NCBI RefSeq assembly: GCF_016924665.1 | Contig: NZ_JAFFJT010000007.1 | Location: 310,001 to 374,000, forward strand | DNA length: 64,000 bases | Reading direction: 5' to 3' | DNA from: Nocardioides sp. SYSU D00038 | Lineage (GTDB): Bacteria > Actinomycetota > Actinomycetes > Propionibacteriales > Nocardioidaceae | Shown: piece by piece, positions 1-8,078 of the stretch | How the letters are laid out: each line of letters starts with the position of its first letter | How positions within the stretch are numbered: the stretch's first letter is position 1 | Program-made: the position numbers and the translations under genes | The notes under the pieces: model-generated | Database searches by the model: none | Told to the model about the DNA's origin: nothing | What the model saw: the letters and a program-made list of their open reading frames with translations, nothing else

Positions 1-1
1 G

Positions 2-1000
2 GCCACCCAGGACCTGCCGTGCCTGGCCGCGGTCGGCCTCCACCCCTCCGCCCTGTTCGACACCGAGCTCGCCGGCCGACTCCTCGGCTACCCCCGGGTC
101 GGCCTGGCCACGCTCGTGGAGAGCGTGCTGGGCCAGCGGCTGAAGAAGGAGCACTCCGCGGTCGACTGGTCTACCCGCCCCCTCCCCCAGCCCTGGCTCG
201 AGTACGCCGCGCTCGACGTCGAGGTGCTCGTCGAGCTCCGCGAGGCGCTCGGCCGCGAGCTCGAGGAGGCCGGCAAGGCGGAGTGGGCGCGCCAGGAGTT
301 CGAGGCGCTGCTGCGGTTCGAGCCGGCCGTCCGGGTCGACGCCTGGCGTCGTACGTCGGGCATGCACAGGGTGCGCGGACGCCGCGGGCTCGGCGCGGTG
401 CGGGCGCTGTGGCAGCTGCGCGACGAGATCGCCGAGCGCCGCGACGTCACCCCGGGTCGGATCATCCCCGACTCCGCGATCGTGGCCGCCGCCCAGGCGC
501 TGCCCACCGACAAGGCGTCGCTGATGGCGACCAAGGGGTTCCACGGTCGAGGCGCCGACCGCTACTCCGCTCGCTGGGTCGCCGCCCTCCAGGAGGTCGC
601 GGCGATGGAGGAGAAGGACCTGCCCACGCGCACCCCCCGCGGCGACGGCCCGCCGGTGCCGCGCGCCTGGGCCGAGAAGGACCCCGTCGCCGCCCGCCGG
701 CTGGCGCTGGCCCGCGAGGCGCTCACTGCCCTGGCCGAGGAGCACTCGCTGCCGGTGGAGAACGTGCTCACCCCCGACTACCTGCGCCGGGTGCTCTGGA
801 CGCCGCCCGCGCCGCGCGACCCCGCCACCCTCGCGCCCGCGGTGGCCCGGCAGCTCACCGACCTCGGGGCCCGGCCCTGGCAGGTCGAGCTCGCGGAGCC
901 GGTCATCACCGCGGCCATCCTCGCCGCCGACGCCGAGCCGCCGGCCCCCGTCGACGAGCCGGCCGCGGAGCCCGAGCCCGACGACGCCCCACCGGGGTAG
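2..1000 (+). CDS. rnd: Ribonuclease D family 3'-5' exonuclease with HRDC domain, 5' truncated by window edge
   Basis: The reading frame is open from base 2, so the start lies outside the window. The visible N-terminal part matches the DEDD exonuclease core of RNase D (LFDTELAGRLLGYPRVGL, then HSAVDWSTRPLP and the YAALDVEVL helix that carries the last catalytic Asp). It is followed by an HRDC-like helical region (RVRGRRGLGAVRALWQLRDEIAERRDVTPG) and an acidic Pro-rich tail. The family trims 3' ends of structured RNAs. The first active-site motif is missing because of truncation. The stop codon sits inside a hairpin shared with the convergent lipoprotein gene. Family assignment is confident; the RNA substrate is unknown. 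Confidence 0.9.
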   Translation, partial: ATQDLPCLAAVGLHPSALFDTELAGRLLGYPRVGLATLVESVLGQRLKKEHSAVDWSTRPLPQPWLEYAALDVEVLVELREALGRELEEAGKAEWARQEFEALLRFEPAVRVDAWRRTSGMHRVRGRRGLGAVRALWQLRDEIAERRDVTPGRIIPDSAIVAAAQALPTDKASLMATKGFHGRGADRYSARWVAALQEVAAMEEKDLPTRTPRGDGPPVPRAWAEKDPVAARRLALAREALTALAEEHSLPVENVLTPDYLRRVLWTPPAPRDPATLAPAVARQLTDLGARPWQVELAEPVITAAILAADAEPPAPVDEPAAEPEPDDAPPG

Positions 1001-1058
1001 TCACGGGCGGACGACAGGTCGTTCGGCCCGTACCGGATGCCGAACGTCCGTGACTACC
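996..1058. terminator. Nested hairpin between convergent genes
   Basis: The outer stem is GGTAGTCACGG (996-1006) with CCGTGACTACC (1048-1058), 11 bp and perfect. The inner stem is CGTTCGG (1020-1026) with CCGAACG (1040-1046). The outer stem contains the TAG stop of the RNase D gene and lies 21 bp before the stop of the convergent lipoprotein gene, so it probably ends transcription from both sides. There is no U-tract, which is usual for high-GC actinomycetes. Confidence 0.6.
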
Positions 1059-1079
1059 GCACCCCGCGGGCCCGCCCGG

Positions 1080-2471
1080 CTACTCCTCGTCGTCCTCCGG
1101 GGACGACGAGGGCGAGGCCGCCTCGGAGGCCTCCAGCTCGGCGTAGCGCTCGGGGTCGAGCACGCGGAGCGACTCCCGGTCGATCTCCTCGGTCAACGGC
1201 ACCAGGTCGTCGATGACGTTGACCGTGAGCAGCTGCCGCAGGCCCGGCCCGATCGCGGCGGCCAGCGCGGCGATGTCGACCTGCACGGGCACGAACCGCA
1301 TGTCGCCGATGCTGTCGGTGAACACGTTCGCGTGGGCCGGCAGCCGGTCGGGCTGGAGGAAGTCCTCGCCCAGGGCGACGGTCTGGCTGGCCGGCACGAT
1401 GTAGCCCGAGCGCACCACGCTGCTGACCTGCTCGGGCGTGATCACGTGAGCGAGGAAGTCGGCCGTCTCGGGCACGTCGGCGGCCTTGCGGGCGATGCAG
1501 AGGCCCTGGAAGTCCCCGGTCGTGGCGGCGTCCTCGACCCGCGGCATCGGCATCACGTCGAAGTCGAGGCCGGGGGTGCTGCGCAGCTCGGGCACCAGGC
1601 TGCGGGTGCCGGCCATCATCCCGAGCTTGCCGCGCTGGAACCACTCCAGCGGGGTACGCCGCGCGAGCTGGTCGGCGCTCAGGGTCAGCAACGGGTCGCG
1701 CAGCAGCGGCAGCACCGCCTCCAGCGCGGAGCGGGTGTCCTCGTCGGAGAACGCCGTCGACCGCGGCTCGTCGTCGGAGTCGAAGAGCCGGCCCCCGCCG
1801 GACAGCACGTACGGCGCCAGGCCGAACAGCGACGGCTCGACGTAGAAGCCCTTGGTGTTGCGGCGCGGGCGGGTGGCGAACTCGGCGGCCGCCTGGAACT
1901 GCTCGAGGCTCCACGCGGCGTGGGTCTCGGTGTTGGGGACGTCGAGCCCGCGCTGCTCCATGCGCTCGAAGTTGACGAGCTTGGTGTTGTAGAAGATCAC
2001 GCCCGGCTGCACCGCCCACGGCATGCACTGCAGCTCGCGGTCGAGCGCGAACGCCTCGAGCGCGTCGCGGGAGTAGTCGTCGCCGAGGTCGACGTTGCGC
2101 TCGTCGAGGAGCTGGCCCACCGGGCGGGTGAGCTCGTCGGCGCGGAGCATCTGCAGGTCGCGCCGCGAGGCCAGGAACAGGTCGGGCAGCTTGCGGCCGG
2201 CCCGGATGTCGGCGACGAACGCGTCGCGGCTCGGCCAGATCTTCACCGTGACCGTCGAGCTGTCGCTCTCGGCGTTCCAGGCCGCGGCCACCCGCTCGTA
2301 GTCGTCGACCTCGGCCGGCTCGCCGTAGACGCCCCAGGTGAGGTCGACCTTCTGCTGCACCACCGGCGTCGACGGGGTGGGCGCCGGGTCGGGCCCGTCG
2401 TCGTCGGTGCACGCCCCGGTGACCAGGGCGACGAGCGCGAGGAGCACCAGCCATCCGCTTCTGCTCCGCAC
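1080..2471 (-). CDS. ABC transporter extracellular solute-binding lipoprotein
   Basis: A 463-aa protein with a lipoprotein signal: a short basic start, the hydrophobic stretch WLVLLALVALVTGA and a lipobox Cys near residue 21, then an acidic/Pro linker. The body looks like a family-1 sugar-type binding protein (WGVYGEPAEVDDYERVAAAWN, DLFLASRRDLQML, PWAVQPGVIFYNTKL). The GTG at 2471 was chosen because GGGAGG lies 5 nt upstream and the signal peptide begins there; a longer frame to 2651 has no signal-like start. No permease or ATPase genes are adjacent, so it is an orphan binding protein. The acidic C-terminal tail ends in DDEE. Ligand unknown. Confidence 0.82.
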   Translation of the reverse strand: MRSRSGWLVLLALVALVTGACTDDDGPDPAPTPSTPVVQQKVDLTWGVYGEPAEVDDYERVAAAWNAESDSSTVTVKIWPSRDAFVADIRAGRKLPDLFLASRRDLQMLRADELTRPVGQLLDERNVDLGDDYSRDALEAFALDRELQCMPWAVQPGVIFYNTKLVNFERMEQRGLDVPNTETHAAWSLEQFQAAAEFATRPRRNTKGFYVEPSLFGLAPYVLSGGGRLFDSDDEPRSTAFSDEDTRSALEAVLPLLRDPLLTLSADQLARRTPLEWFQRGKLGMMAGTRSLVPELRSTPGLDFDVMPMPRVEDAATTGDFQGLCIARKAADVPETADFLAHVITPEQVSSVVRSGYIVPASQTVALGEDFLQPDRLPAHANVFTDSIGDMRFVPVQVDIAALAAAIGPGLRQLLTVNVIDDLVPLTEEIDRESLRVLDPERYAELEASEAASPSSSPEDDEE

Positions 2472-2556
2472 CCGCACCTCCCAGACGACCCCTGCCGGAC
2501 CGGGCAACTCTAGCGACAGGCGCTCCCGGACCGCCCACCCGTTCTGCGGCGGCGCG

Positions 2557-3063
2557 TCAGGGCAGCGGGTGGAACTCCCGGGCGGCGGCCAGCACGGCGT
2601 CGAAGACGACGCGGTCGAGGACGGCCCCCTCGCGGCGCACGGCGTCGTCATCGAGCACCAGCAGTCGGTCGAGGCGCACCTCGCTGGGCCGACGCTCGTG
2701 GTCCCAGTCGCCGCTCCCGACGTCCATCCAGTGCCGGCCGTGGCGCGCCTCGTCGGCGGCGTCGAGGTCGTGGTCCTGGCTGGAGAGCATCAGGCCGAGC
2801 CACTGCGGCCGGGGCCCCCCGTCGCGACGGCCCACGACGAGCACCGGACGGTCCTTGCCCCGGCTCGCGTCCTCGTCGTAGGTGACCCAGGCCCACACGA
2901 CCTCGCCGGGGTCTGGTTCGCCGTCGACCTCCGGCGCGTAGCCGATCTGGTCGCGCAGCGACCGCGGCACCCGGCGCTGCGGCGAGCGGCCGACCGAACG
3001 GCGCACCGCGCGGGCGACCCGCTCCCACGGGCGGGTGGAACGGGGGGCCCCTGGTCGCGACAT
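2557..3063 (-). CDS. PemK/MazF-like toxin-family protein without visible antitoxin
   Basis: A 168-aa protein with an Arg-rich N-terminus (about 45 residues) followed by a PemK/MazF-type barrel: GEVVWAWVTYDEDASRGKDRPVLVVGR is the typical signature of the family, which includes mRNA interferases. The ATG at 3063 is used; it begins just inside the possible upstream in-frame starts and excludes a low-complexity extension. The usual small antitoxin gene upstream is absent, and the toxin is longer than the usual 110-120 aa. It may be a diverged solitary homologue rather than an active toxin. It lies 85 bp upstream of the lipoprotein gene on the same strand. Confidence 0.7.
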   Translation of the reverse strand: MSRPGAPRSTRPWERVARAVRRSVGRSPQRRVPRSLRDQIGYAPEVDGEPDPGEVVWAWVTYDEDASRGKDRPVLVVGRRDGGPRPQWLGLMLSSQDHDLDAADEARHGRHWMDVGSGDWDHERRPSEVRLDRLLVLDDDAVRREGAVLDRVVFDAVLAAAREFHPLP

Positions 3064-3149
3064 GCGGCCCAGCCTAGGGAGACCGGCGCGGCACCGCCCG
3101 GGAGGTGGTCTGGTGGCACGCCGGACCGGGAGCGCCTCACGGCGCAAGG

Positions 3150-3171
3150 CCGCTCGTAGCGGCTAATTTTG
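3150..3171. other. Short hairpin followed by AT-rich tract
   Basis: GCCGCT-CGT-AGCGGC followed by TAATTTT, in the gap between the unknown gene ending at 3232 and the PemK/MazF gene starting at 3063. In + orientation it resembles an intrinsic terminator, but no + strand gene ends here. In - orientation the AAAATTA would precede the hairpin and could be part of a promoter for the downstream - strand gene. Role undecided. Confidence 0.35.
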
Positions 3172-3231
3172 GGACCCGGGGCTGCCGCGGCCCGACGTGC
3201 CAGTCCCCCACTCTACGCGCCGCGCAAGGGC

Positions 3232-3828
3232 TCAGGAGAGCGGTCGCACCAGCTCCTCGTGACCGGCCGCCTCGAGCTGCTCGGAGAGCACCAGCATCCG
3301 CCGCACCTGGGCGTCGCTCGGCTCGACCAGTCCCGCCCGGCCGGTGGCCACCACCCGGGCGAACGCCGCCGCGCGGAACAGCACGTCGGCGAAGTCGGAG
3401 CTCGCGATCCCACGCAGCACCTGGTCGACCATCGCCCGCAGCTCCTCGGGACCCGGCGGGTCGGCGACCCCGGCGACCACCTGGGCCACCGGCGCGGCGC
3501 GGCGCCCGGCGTCGTACTCCCGCGCCACGCCGAGCGGGTCGGCGTGCACCCACGAGCGGAGCAGGAACAGCCGCCACAGGCAGCCGGCCAGGGTGTCGGC
3601 CGGCGCCCCCGACCACACCTCGGCGATGGTCTCGATGCCCTCGGTCTCGGCGAGGTGGAGGATCCGATCTGCCACGGCCGGGTCGTCGCTGCCGCGGGCG
3701 CCGCGCACCAGCAGCACCGCGGCGCGCTCCGCGGCCTCGGTCACCAGCGCGGGGTCGGTGCCGCCGAGCACGCCGGCGAAGAAGTCGCCACCGGGCCGCA
3801 TCGGGCGGTGGTGCTGGCGGTCGCTCAC
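3232..3828 (-). CDS. Hypothetical alpha-helical protein
   Basis: A 198-aa soluble protein that I do not recognise. It looks all-helical with Ala/Arg/Glu-rich helices, has no signal peptide or membrane segment, and ends in repeated amphipathic helices (VRRMLVLSEQLEAAGHEELVRPLS). The start MSDRQHHRPMRPGGDFFAGVLGG reads as a plausible N-terminus. It lies 42 bp downstream of hrpA on the same strand and so may be co-transcribed with it. High-GC codon use throughout supports real coding. No function is assigned. Confidence 0.6.
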   Translation of the reverse strand: MSDRQHHRPMRPGGDFFAGVLGGTDPALVTEAAERAAVLLVRGARGSDDPAVADRILHLAETEGIETIAEVWSGAPADTLAGCLWRLFLLRSWVHADPLGVAREYDAGRRAAPVAQVVAGVADPPGPEELRAMVDQVLRGIASSDFADVLFRAAAFARVVATGRAGLVEPSDAQVRRMLVLSEQLEAAGHEELVRPLS

Positions 3829-3870
3829 CCCGGCAAGGCTACGCGCGGCCCCGCACGACCCCGCGCCGGC

Positions 3871-6800
3871 TCACACGGCCGCCTCGAGCGCCTTGCGGAT
3901 CCGCTGGTCCGAGACCGGGAAGGCGGTGCCGAGCTGCTGGGCCCACAGCGAGACGCGGTACTCCTCCAGCATCCAGCGCACCTGGCGCAGTCCCGAGCCC
4001 GGCGGCCGGCCCTCGGGCAGCGCGGCGACGGCGTGCAGCCACGCCTCCTGGAGGTTGGCGACCTGGTCCTGGAGCTGGCGGTCGCGGGCGACCGCGCCGG
4101 GGCCCTCGTCGAGCCGCTCGCGGCGCTGCACCATCGCCGCGAGGTACGTCGGGTAGCGGCGCAGCTGGGTCGGCCCGGCCTCGCCCACGAAGCCCGGGTG
4201 CACCAGCCGGCCCAGCTGGCCGGTGAGGTCGGAGAGCGCGGGCAGCAGCGCCATCTCGACCCGGCCGCCGAGCCGCTTGTCGGTGCGTCGCCACGCGTCG
4301 AGCACCCGCACGACGTCGCCGACCACCGCCCGCACGTCGGCCTCGTGGTCGCGGGCGGCCGCGGCCCGCAACGCGGCGTACGCCGCCTCGTCGCGCACCG
4401 GCGGGGCGGCGTCGACCACCGCGCCCAGCACCGCGGCCCGGCAGTCGTCGAGCAGGTCGCTGACCGAGGCGTACGGCGAGCCGGCCAGCGCCAGCTTGCC
4501 GGCGTTGTCGAGGGAGCCGAGGATCGCCGGCACCGGCGAGGGCACCTCGAGCAGCAGCAGCCGGCGCACGCCCAGCCGGTGCCGGGCCTCCTGCTCGGCG
4601 GGCGAGCCGACCACCTGGAGCCCGACGGTGGCGCCCTCGTCGACGAGGGTGGGATAGCCGCGCACGTCGTGGCCGGCCCGCTGCTGGGTGAACGACTCCG
4701 CGAGCGTGCCGAACGCCCAGGTGGTCTCGCCGGTGCGGGCCAGGCCGCTGTCGTCGGCGGCCTCGGCGAGCGCGGCTGCGAACTGCGGCCGCAGCGGCTC
4801 CTTGAGCGCCTCGAGGTCCTTGCCGCGGGCCTGCTCACGCCCCTCGTCGTCGAGCACCCGGTAGGTCGGGCGGAGGTGCTCGGGCACCTTGGACCAGTCC
4901 CAGGCCTCGCGCGGCACGACCACGCCGGTGGTGGCCCGGCACCAGCGCTCGAGCGCGTCGAGCAGCGGCTCGTCGCCGGGCGGGACGGCGGCCAGGAACT
5001 CGCGGGCCCGGTCGGGTGCGGGCACCAGGCTGACCCTCAGGTTCTTGGGCAGGCTGCGGATCAGGCTGGTGACCAGCTCGTGCCGCAGGCCGGGCACGTT
5101 CCAGGAGAAGTCGTCGGCCTCGACGCGGTTGAGGGTCGCGACCGGAACGTCGATGGTCAGCCCGTCGTCGCGCGAGCCGGGCTCGAAGTGGTAGCGGATC
5201 GGGAAGGTCAGGCCCTGCTCGTCGCCGCTGCGCCACACCTCGGGGTAGTCCTCGGCCCGCACCTCCTCCGCGGTGTCGTGGGTGAGCATCGAGGGGTCGA
5301 AGGTGAGCAGGTCGGGCTGCTCGCGCCGGGCCTGCTTCCACCACTGGTCGAAGTGCGCGCCGCTGACGACGTCGGCGCCCACGCGGGCGTCGTAGAAGTC
5401 GAACAGGGTGTGCTCGTCGACCACGATCCCGCGGCGCCGGGCGCGGTGCTCGAGCTCCTCGGCCTCGGCCAGCAGCTCGAGGTTGCGCCGGTAGAAGCGG
5501 TGGTTGGTGCGCCACTCGCCCTGCACGAGCGCGTGCCGGATGAACAGCTCGCGGGCCACGGCGGGGTCGACCTTGCCGTAGCTGACGAGCCGGTCGGCGA
5601 CCAGCGGGACGCCGTAGAGCGTCACCCGCTCGTGGGCCATCACCGCGGCCCGCTTGCGCGACCAGTGCGGCTCGGAGTAGGTGCGCTTGACCAGGTCACC
5701 GGCGAGCCGCTCGGCCCACTCGGGCTTGACCGCAGCGTTCTGGCGCGCCCAGAGTCGGCCGGTCTCGACGAGCTCGCCGGCCATGATGAACGGCGGGTTC
5801 TGCCGGTGCAGCACGCTGCCGGGGAAGATCGCGAACCGCGCGCCGCGAGCACCCTGGTACTCCCGCGGGCCGCGACGCCGGTCGCCGGACGCTCCGCCGG
5901 CGGCCTTGTCGCGCTCCTCGAGCAGGCCCACGTGCGAGAGCAGCCCCGAGAGCAGCGCCTGGTGGATGCCGTCGGCGTCGGGGGTGTCGGCCGGGTGGCC
6001 GACCTGGATCTTCATCTCCTTGCAGACCTGGCGCAGCTGGGACTCGAAGTCCTGCCACTCGCGCACCCGCAGGTAGTTGAGGAACTCGCGGCGGCACATC
6101 CGGCGGAACGCGCTGCTGCTGAGCTCCTTCTGCTGCTGCTTGAGGTGGCGCCACAGGTTCAGCCAGGTGAGGAAGTCGCTGCCCTCGGCCTTGAACCGGG
6201 CGTGCAGCTGGTCGGCCTGCGGCCGGTGCTCCTCGGGCCGCTCGCGCGGGTCCTGCAGCGACAGCGCGGCGGCGATCACCACGACCTCGCGCACGCAACC
6301 CAGCCGCTCCGCCTCGAGGATCATCCGGGCCAGCCGCGGGTCGATCGGCAGCCGGGCCAGCCGCCGCCCGACCTTGGTGAGCCGGCCGGCGCGCAGGGCA
6401 CCGAGCTCCTCGAGCAGCTGCACCCCCGACTGCACGTTGCGCCGGTCGGGCGGCTCGACGAACGGGAACCGGGCCAGGTCGCCGGCCTCACCCAGGCCCA
6501 GGCTGCTCATCTGGAGGATGACGCTGGCCAAGTTGGTGCGAAGGATCTCGGGCTCGGTGAACGTCGGTCGCGCGTCGTACTCCTCCTCGGAGTAGAGGCG
6601 GATCGCGATGCCGGCCGCGACCCGGCCGCACCGACCGGAGCGTTGGTTGGCCGAGGCCTGGCTGATCGGCTCGATCGGCAGCCGCTGCACCTTGGTGCGG
6701 GTGGAGTAGCGGCTGATCCGGGCCACGCCGGTGTCGACGACGTAGCGGATGCCGGGCACGGTCAGCGAGGTCTCGGCGACGTTGGTCGACAGCACGATCC

Positions 6801-7653
6801 GGCGCCCGGCGTGGGGGGCGAATACCCGGTGCTGCTCCGCGGCGCTGAGCCGGGAGAACAGCGGCAGCACCTCGGTGCGCTGGTCGACCACGGCGGCGAG
6901 GGCGTCGGCGGTGTCGCGGATCTCGCGCTCCCCGGGCAGGAACACCAGCACGTCGCCGGGGCCCTCGCCGGCGAGCTCGCGCACGGCGTCGACGACGGCC
7001 TCGGTCTGGTCGCGCACGATGGGCTCGCCCTCGTCGTCGTTCTCGGGCAGCTCGAGCAGCGGCCGGTAGCGGACCTCGACCGGGTAGGTGCGGCCGCTGA
7101 CCTCGACCACCGGCGCGTCGAAGTGGGCTGCGAACCGGTCGACGTCGATGGTGGCGCTGGTGATGATCACCTTGAGGTCGGGGCGTCGCGGCAGCAGCCG
7201 CTTGAGGTAGCCGAGCAGGAAGTCGATGTTGAGGCTGCGCTCGTGGGCCTCGTCGATGATGATCGTGTCGTACCTGCGGAGCTGGCGGTCGCGCTGGAGC
7301 TCGGCGAGCAGGATGCCGTCGGTCATCACCTTGACCCGGCTGGACCGCGAGGTCCGGTCGGTGAACCGAACCTGGTAGCCGACCAGGTCGCCCAGCTCGG
7401 TGCCGAGCTCGGAGGCGATCCGCTCGGCCACCGAGCGCGCCGCGATCCGGCGCGGCTGGGTGTGCCCGATGAGCCCGTCGCGACCGCGACCGAGCTCGAG
7501 GCAGATCTTGGGCAGCTGGGTGGTCTTGCCCGATCCGGTCTCACCCGCGACGATCACGACCTGGTGGTCCCGGATCGCCGCGGCGATGTCGTCGCGGCGC
7601 TGGGTGACCGGGAGCTCGGCGGGATAGCTGATCCGCAGCGGGGTCTCGGTCAT
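3871..7653 (-). CDS. hrpA: ATP-dependent RNA helicase HrpA (DEAH box)
   Basis: A 1260-aa DEAH/RHA helicase of near-normal length for HrpA (about 1300). Walker A GETGSGKT is at residues 37-44, DEAH at 134-137 and SAT at 166-168. The second RecA domain follows (STNVAETSLTVPGIRYVVDTG and the Q-R-GR-GR motif as NQRSGRCGR), then helicase-associated and OB-like domains and the long C-terminal HrpA domain (LLLLEVPSPVPAILGSL). The family remodels RNA or ribonucleoprotein, and some bacterial members act in mRNA processing or stalled-ribosome rescue. The start ATG at 7653 is 39 bp from the divergent membrane-protein gene. Confidence 0.95.
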   Translation of the reverse strand: MTETPLRISYPAELPVTQRRDDIAAAIRDHQVVIVAGETGSGKTTQLPKICLELGRGRDGLIGHTQPRRIAARSVAERIASELGTELGDLVGYQVRFTDRTSRSSRVKVMTDGILLAELQRDRQLRRYDTIIIDEAHERSLNIDFLLGYLKRLLPRRPDLKVIITSATIDVDRFAAHFDAPVVEVSGRTYPVEVRYRPLLELPENDDEGEPIVRDQTEAVVDAVRELAGEGPGDVLVFLPGEREIRDTADALAAVVDQRTEVLPLFSRLSAAEQHRVFAPHAGRRIVLSTNVAETSLTVPGIRYVVDTGVARISRYSTRTKVQRLPIEPISQASANQRSGRCGRVAAGIAIRLYSEEEYDARPTFTEPEILRTNLASVILQMSSLGLGEAGDLARFPFVEPPDRRNVQSGVQLLEELGALRAGRLTKVGRRLARLPIDPRLARMILEAERLGCVREVVVIAAALSLQDPRERPEEHRPQADQLHARFKAEGSDFLTWLNLWRHLKQQQKELSSSAFRRMCRREFLNYLRVREWQDFESQLRQVCKEMKIQVGHPADTPDADGIHQALLSGLLSHVGLLEERDKAAGGASGDRRRGPREYQGARGARFAIFPGSVLHRQNPPFIMAGELVETGRLWARQNAAVKPEWAERLAGDLVKRTYSEPHWSRKRAAVMAHERVTLYGVPLVADRLVSYGKVDPAVARELFIRHALVQGEWRTNHRFYRRNLELLAEAEELEHRARRRGIVVDEHTLFDFYDARVGADVVSGAHFDQWWKQARREQPDLLTFDPSMLTHDTAEEVRAEDYPEVWRSGDEQGLTFPIRYHFEPGSRDDGLTIDVPVATLNRVEADDFSWNVPGLRHELVTSLIRSLPKNLRVSLVPAPDRAREFLAAVPPGDEPLLDALERWCRATTGVVVPREAWDWSKVPEHLRPTYRVLDDEGREQARGKDLEALKEPLRPQFAAALAEAADDSGLARTGETTWAFGTLAESFTQQRAGHDVRGYPTLVDEGATVGLQVVGSPAEQEARHRLGVRRLLLLEVPSPVPAILGSLDNAGKLALAGSPYASVSDLLDDCRAAVLGAVVDAAPPVRDEAAYAALRAAAARDHEADVRAVVGDVVRVLDAWRRTDKRLGGRVEMALLPALSDLTGQLGRLVHPGFVGEAGPTQLRRYPTYLAAMVQRRERLDEGPGAVARDRQLQDQVANLQEAWLHAVAALPEGRPPGSGLRQVRWMLEEYRVSLWAQQLGTAFPVSDQRIRKALEAAV

Positions 7654-7692
7654 GGCGACCCCATTGTCCCAGTCCGGCAGGAGGACCCGCGC

Positions 7693-8040
7693 GTGAGTTA
7701 CGAACAGCCCCCGGCGAGCCCCTCGCCCACCCCGCCCGGCGAGTCCGGCGCGACCGGCGCGACCCCCGGGCCGACCCGCCGCGGGATCTACGTCGGCAGC
7801 ACCGGCGCCCTCGTCGTGCTGGTCCTCGTCGTGGTCGGCGTCGCCGCGCTCGGCTGGTGGGTCGTGGTGCGCGCGCTCGGCGTGCCCTTCCTCGTCGGCA
7901 TCCCGCTCTCGCTGGTCGCCGGCTCCGCCATTATCGGCTGGAACCTCGCCACCACCTGGAAGGGCTACGCCGTCAGCGCGCTGCTGGCGCTCACCGGCGT
8001 GGTGTGGTTCGTCGCCTGGCTGGCCCTCGACGCGATCTGA
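7693..8040 (+). CDS. Small three-pass membrane protein
   Basis: A 115-aa protein. A Pro/Ser/Thr-rich cytoplasmic N-terminus of about 35 residues is followed by three hydrophobic segments (GALVVLVLVVVGVAALGWWVV; VPFLVGIPLSLVAGSAIIGWNL; VSALLALTGVVWFVAWLAL). The GTG at 7693 is preceded by AGGAGG at good spacing. It is divergent from hrpA, with a 39-bp shared promoter region. I do not recognise a named family; short actinobacterial membrane proteins of this build are usually annotated hypothetical. Confidence 0.75.
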   Translation: MSYEQPPASPSPTPPGESGATGATPGPTRRGIYVGSTGALVVLVLVVVGVAALGWWVVVRALGVPFLVGIPLSLVAGSAIIGWNLATTWKGYAVSALLALTGVVWFVAWLALDAI

Positions 8041-8047
8041 GCCTTGC

Positions 8048-8061
8048 TAGAACACGTTCTA
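8048..8061. promoter_or_regulatory. KstR-type operator box
   Basis: TAGAACACGTTCTA fits the mycobacterial/rhodococcal KstR consensus TnnAACnnGTTnnA at every fixed position and sits inside the longer inverted repeat CTAGAAC-AC-GTTCTAG (8047-8062). It lies 17 bp before the GTG of a KstD-like gene, which is where a repressor of steroid catabolism would act. The motif match is direct; the regulator is inferred and is not encoded in this window. Confidence 0.7.
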
Positions 8062-8078
8062 GTTGACACGATCGCGCG

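Noticed and set aside
2652..3160. Antitoxin gene next to the PemK/MazF-like gene
   Set aside because: No short frame with antitoxin-like features and a start signal could be found upstream or downstream.
3169..8040. Very long open frame on the + strand opposite hrpA
   Set aside because: Its translation is low-complexity (Gly/Arg/His/Leu-rich) and mirrors hrpA codons; only the last 115 codons (7693-8040) are a real gene. Such antisense frames are common in GC-rich DNA.
8063..8068. TTGACA as -35 of the KstD-like gene
   Set aside because: It lies only 10 bp from the start codon, so it cannot serve as -35 for that start.
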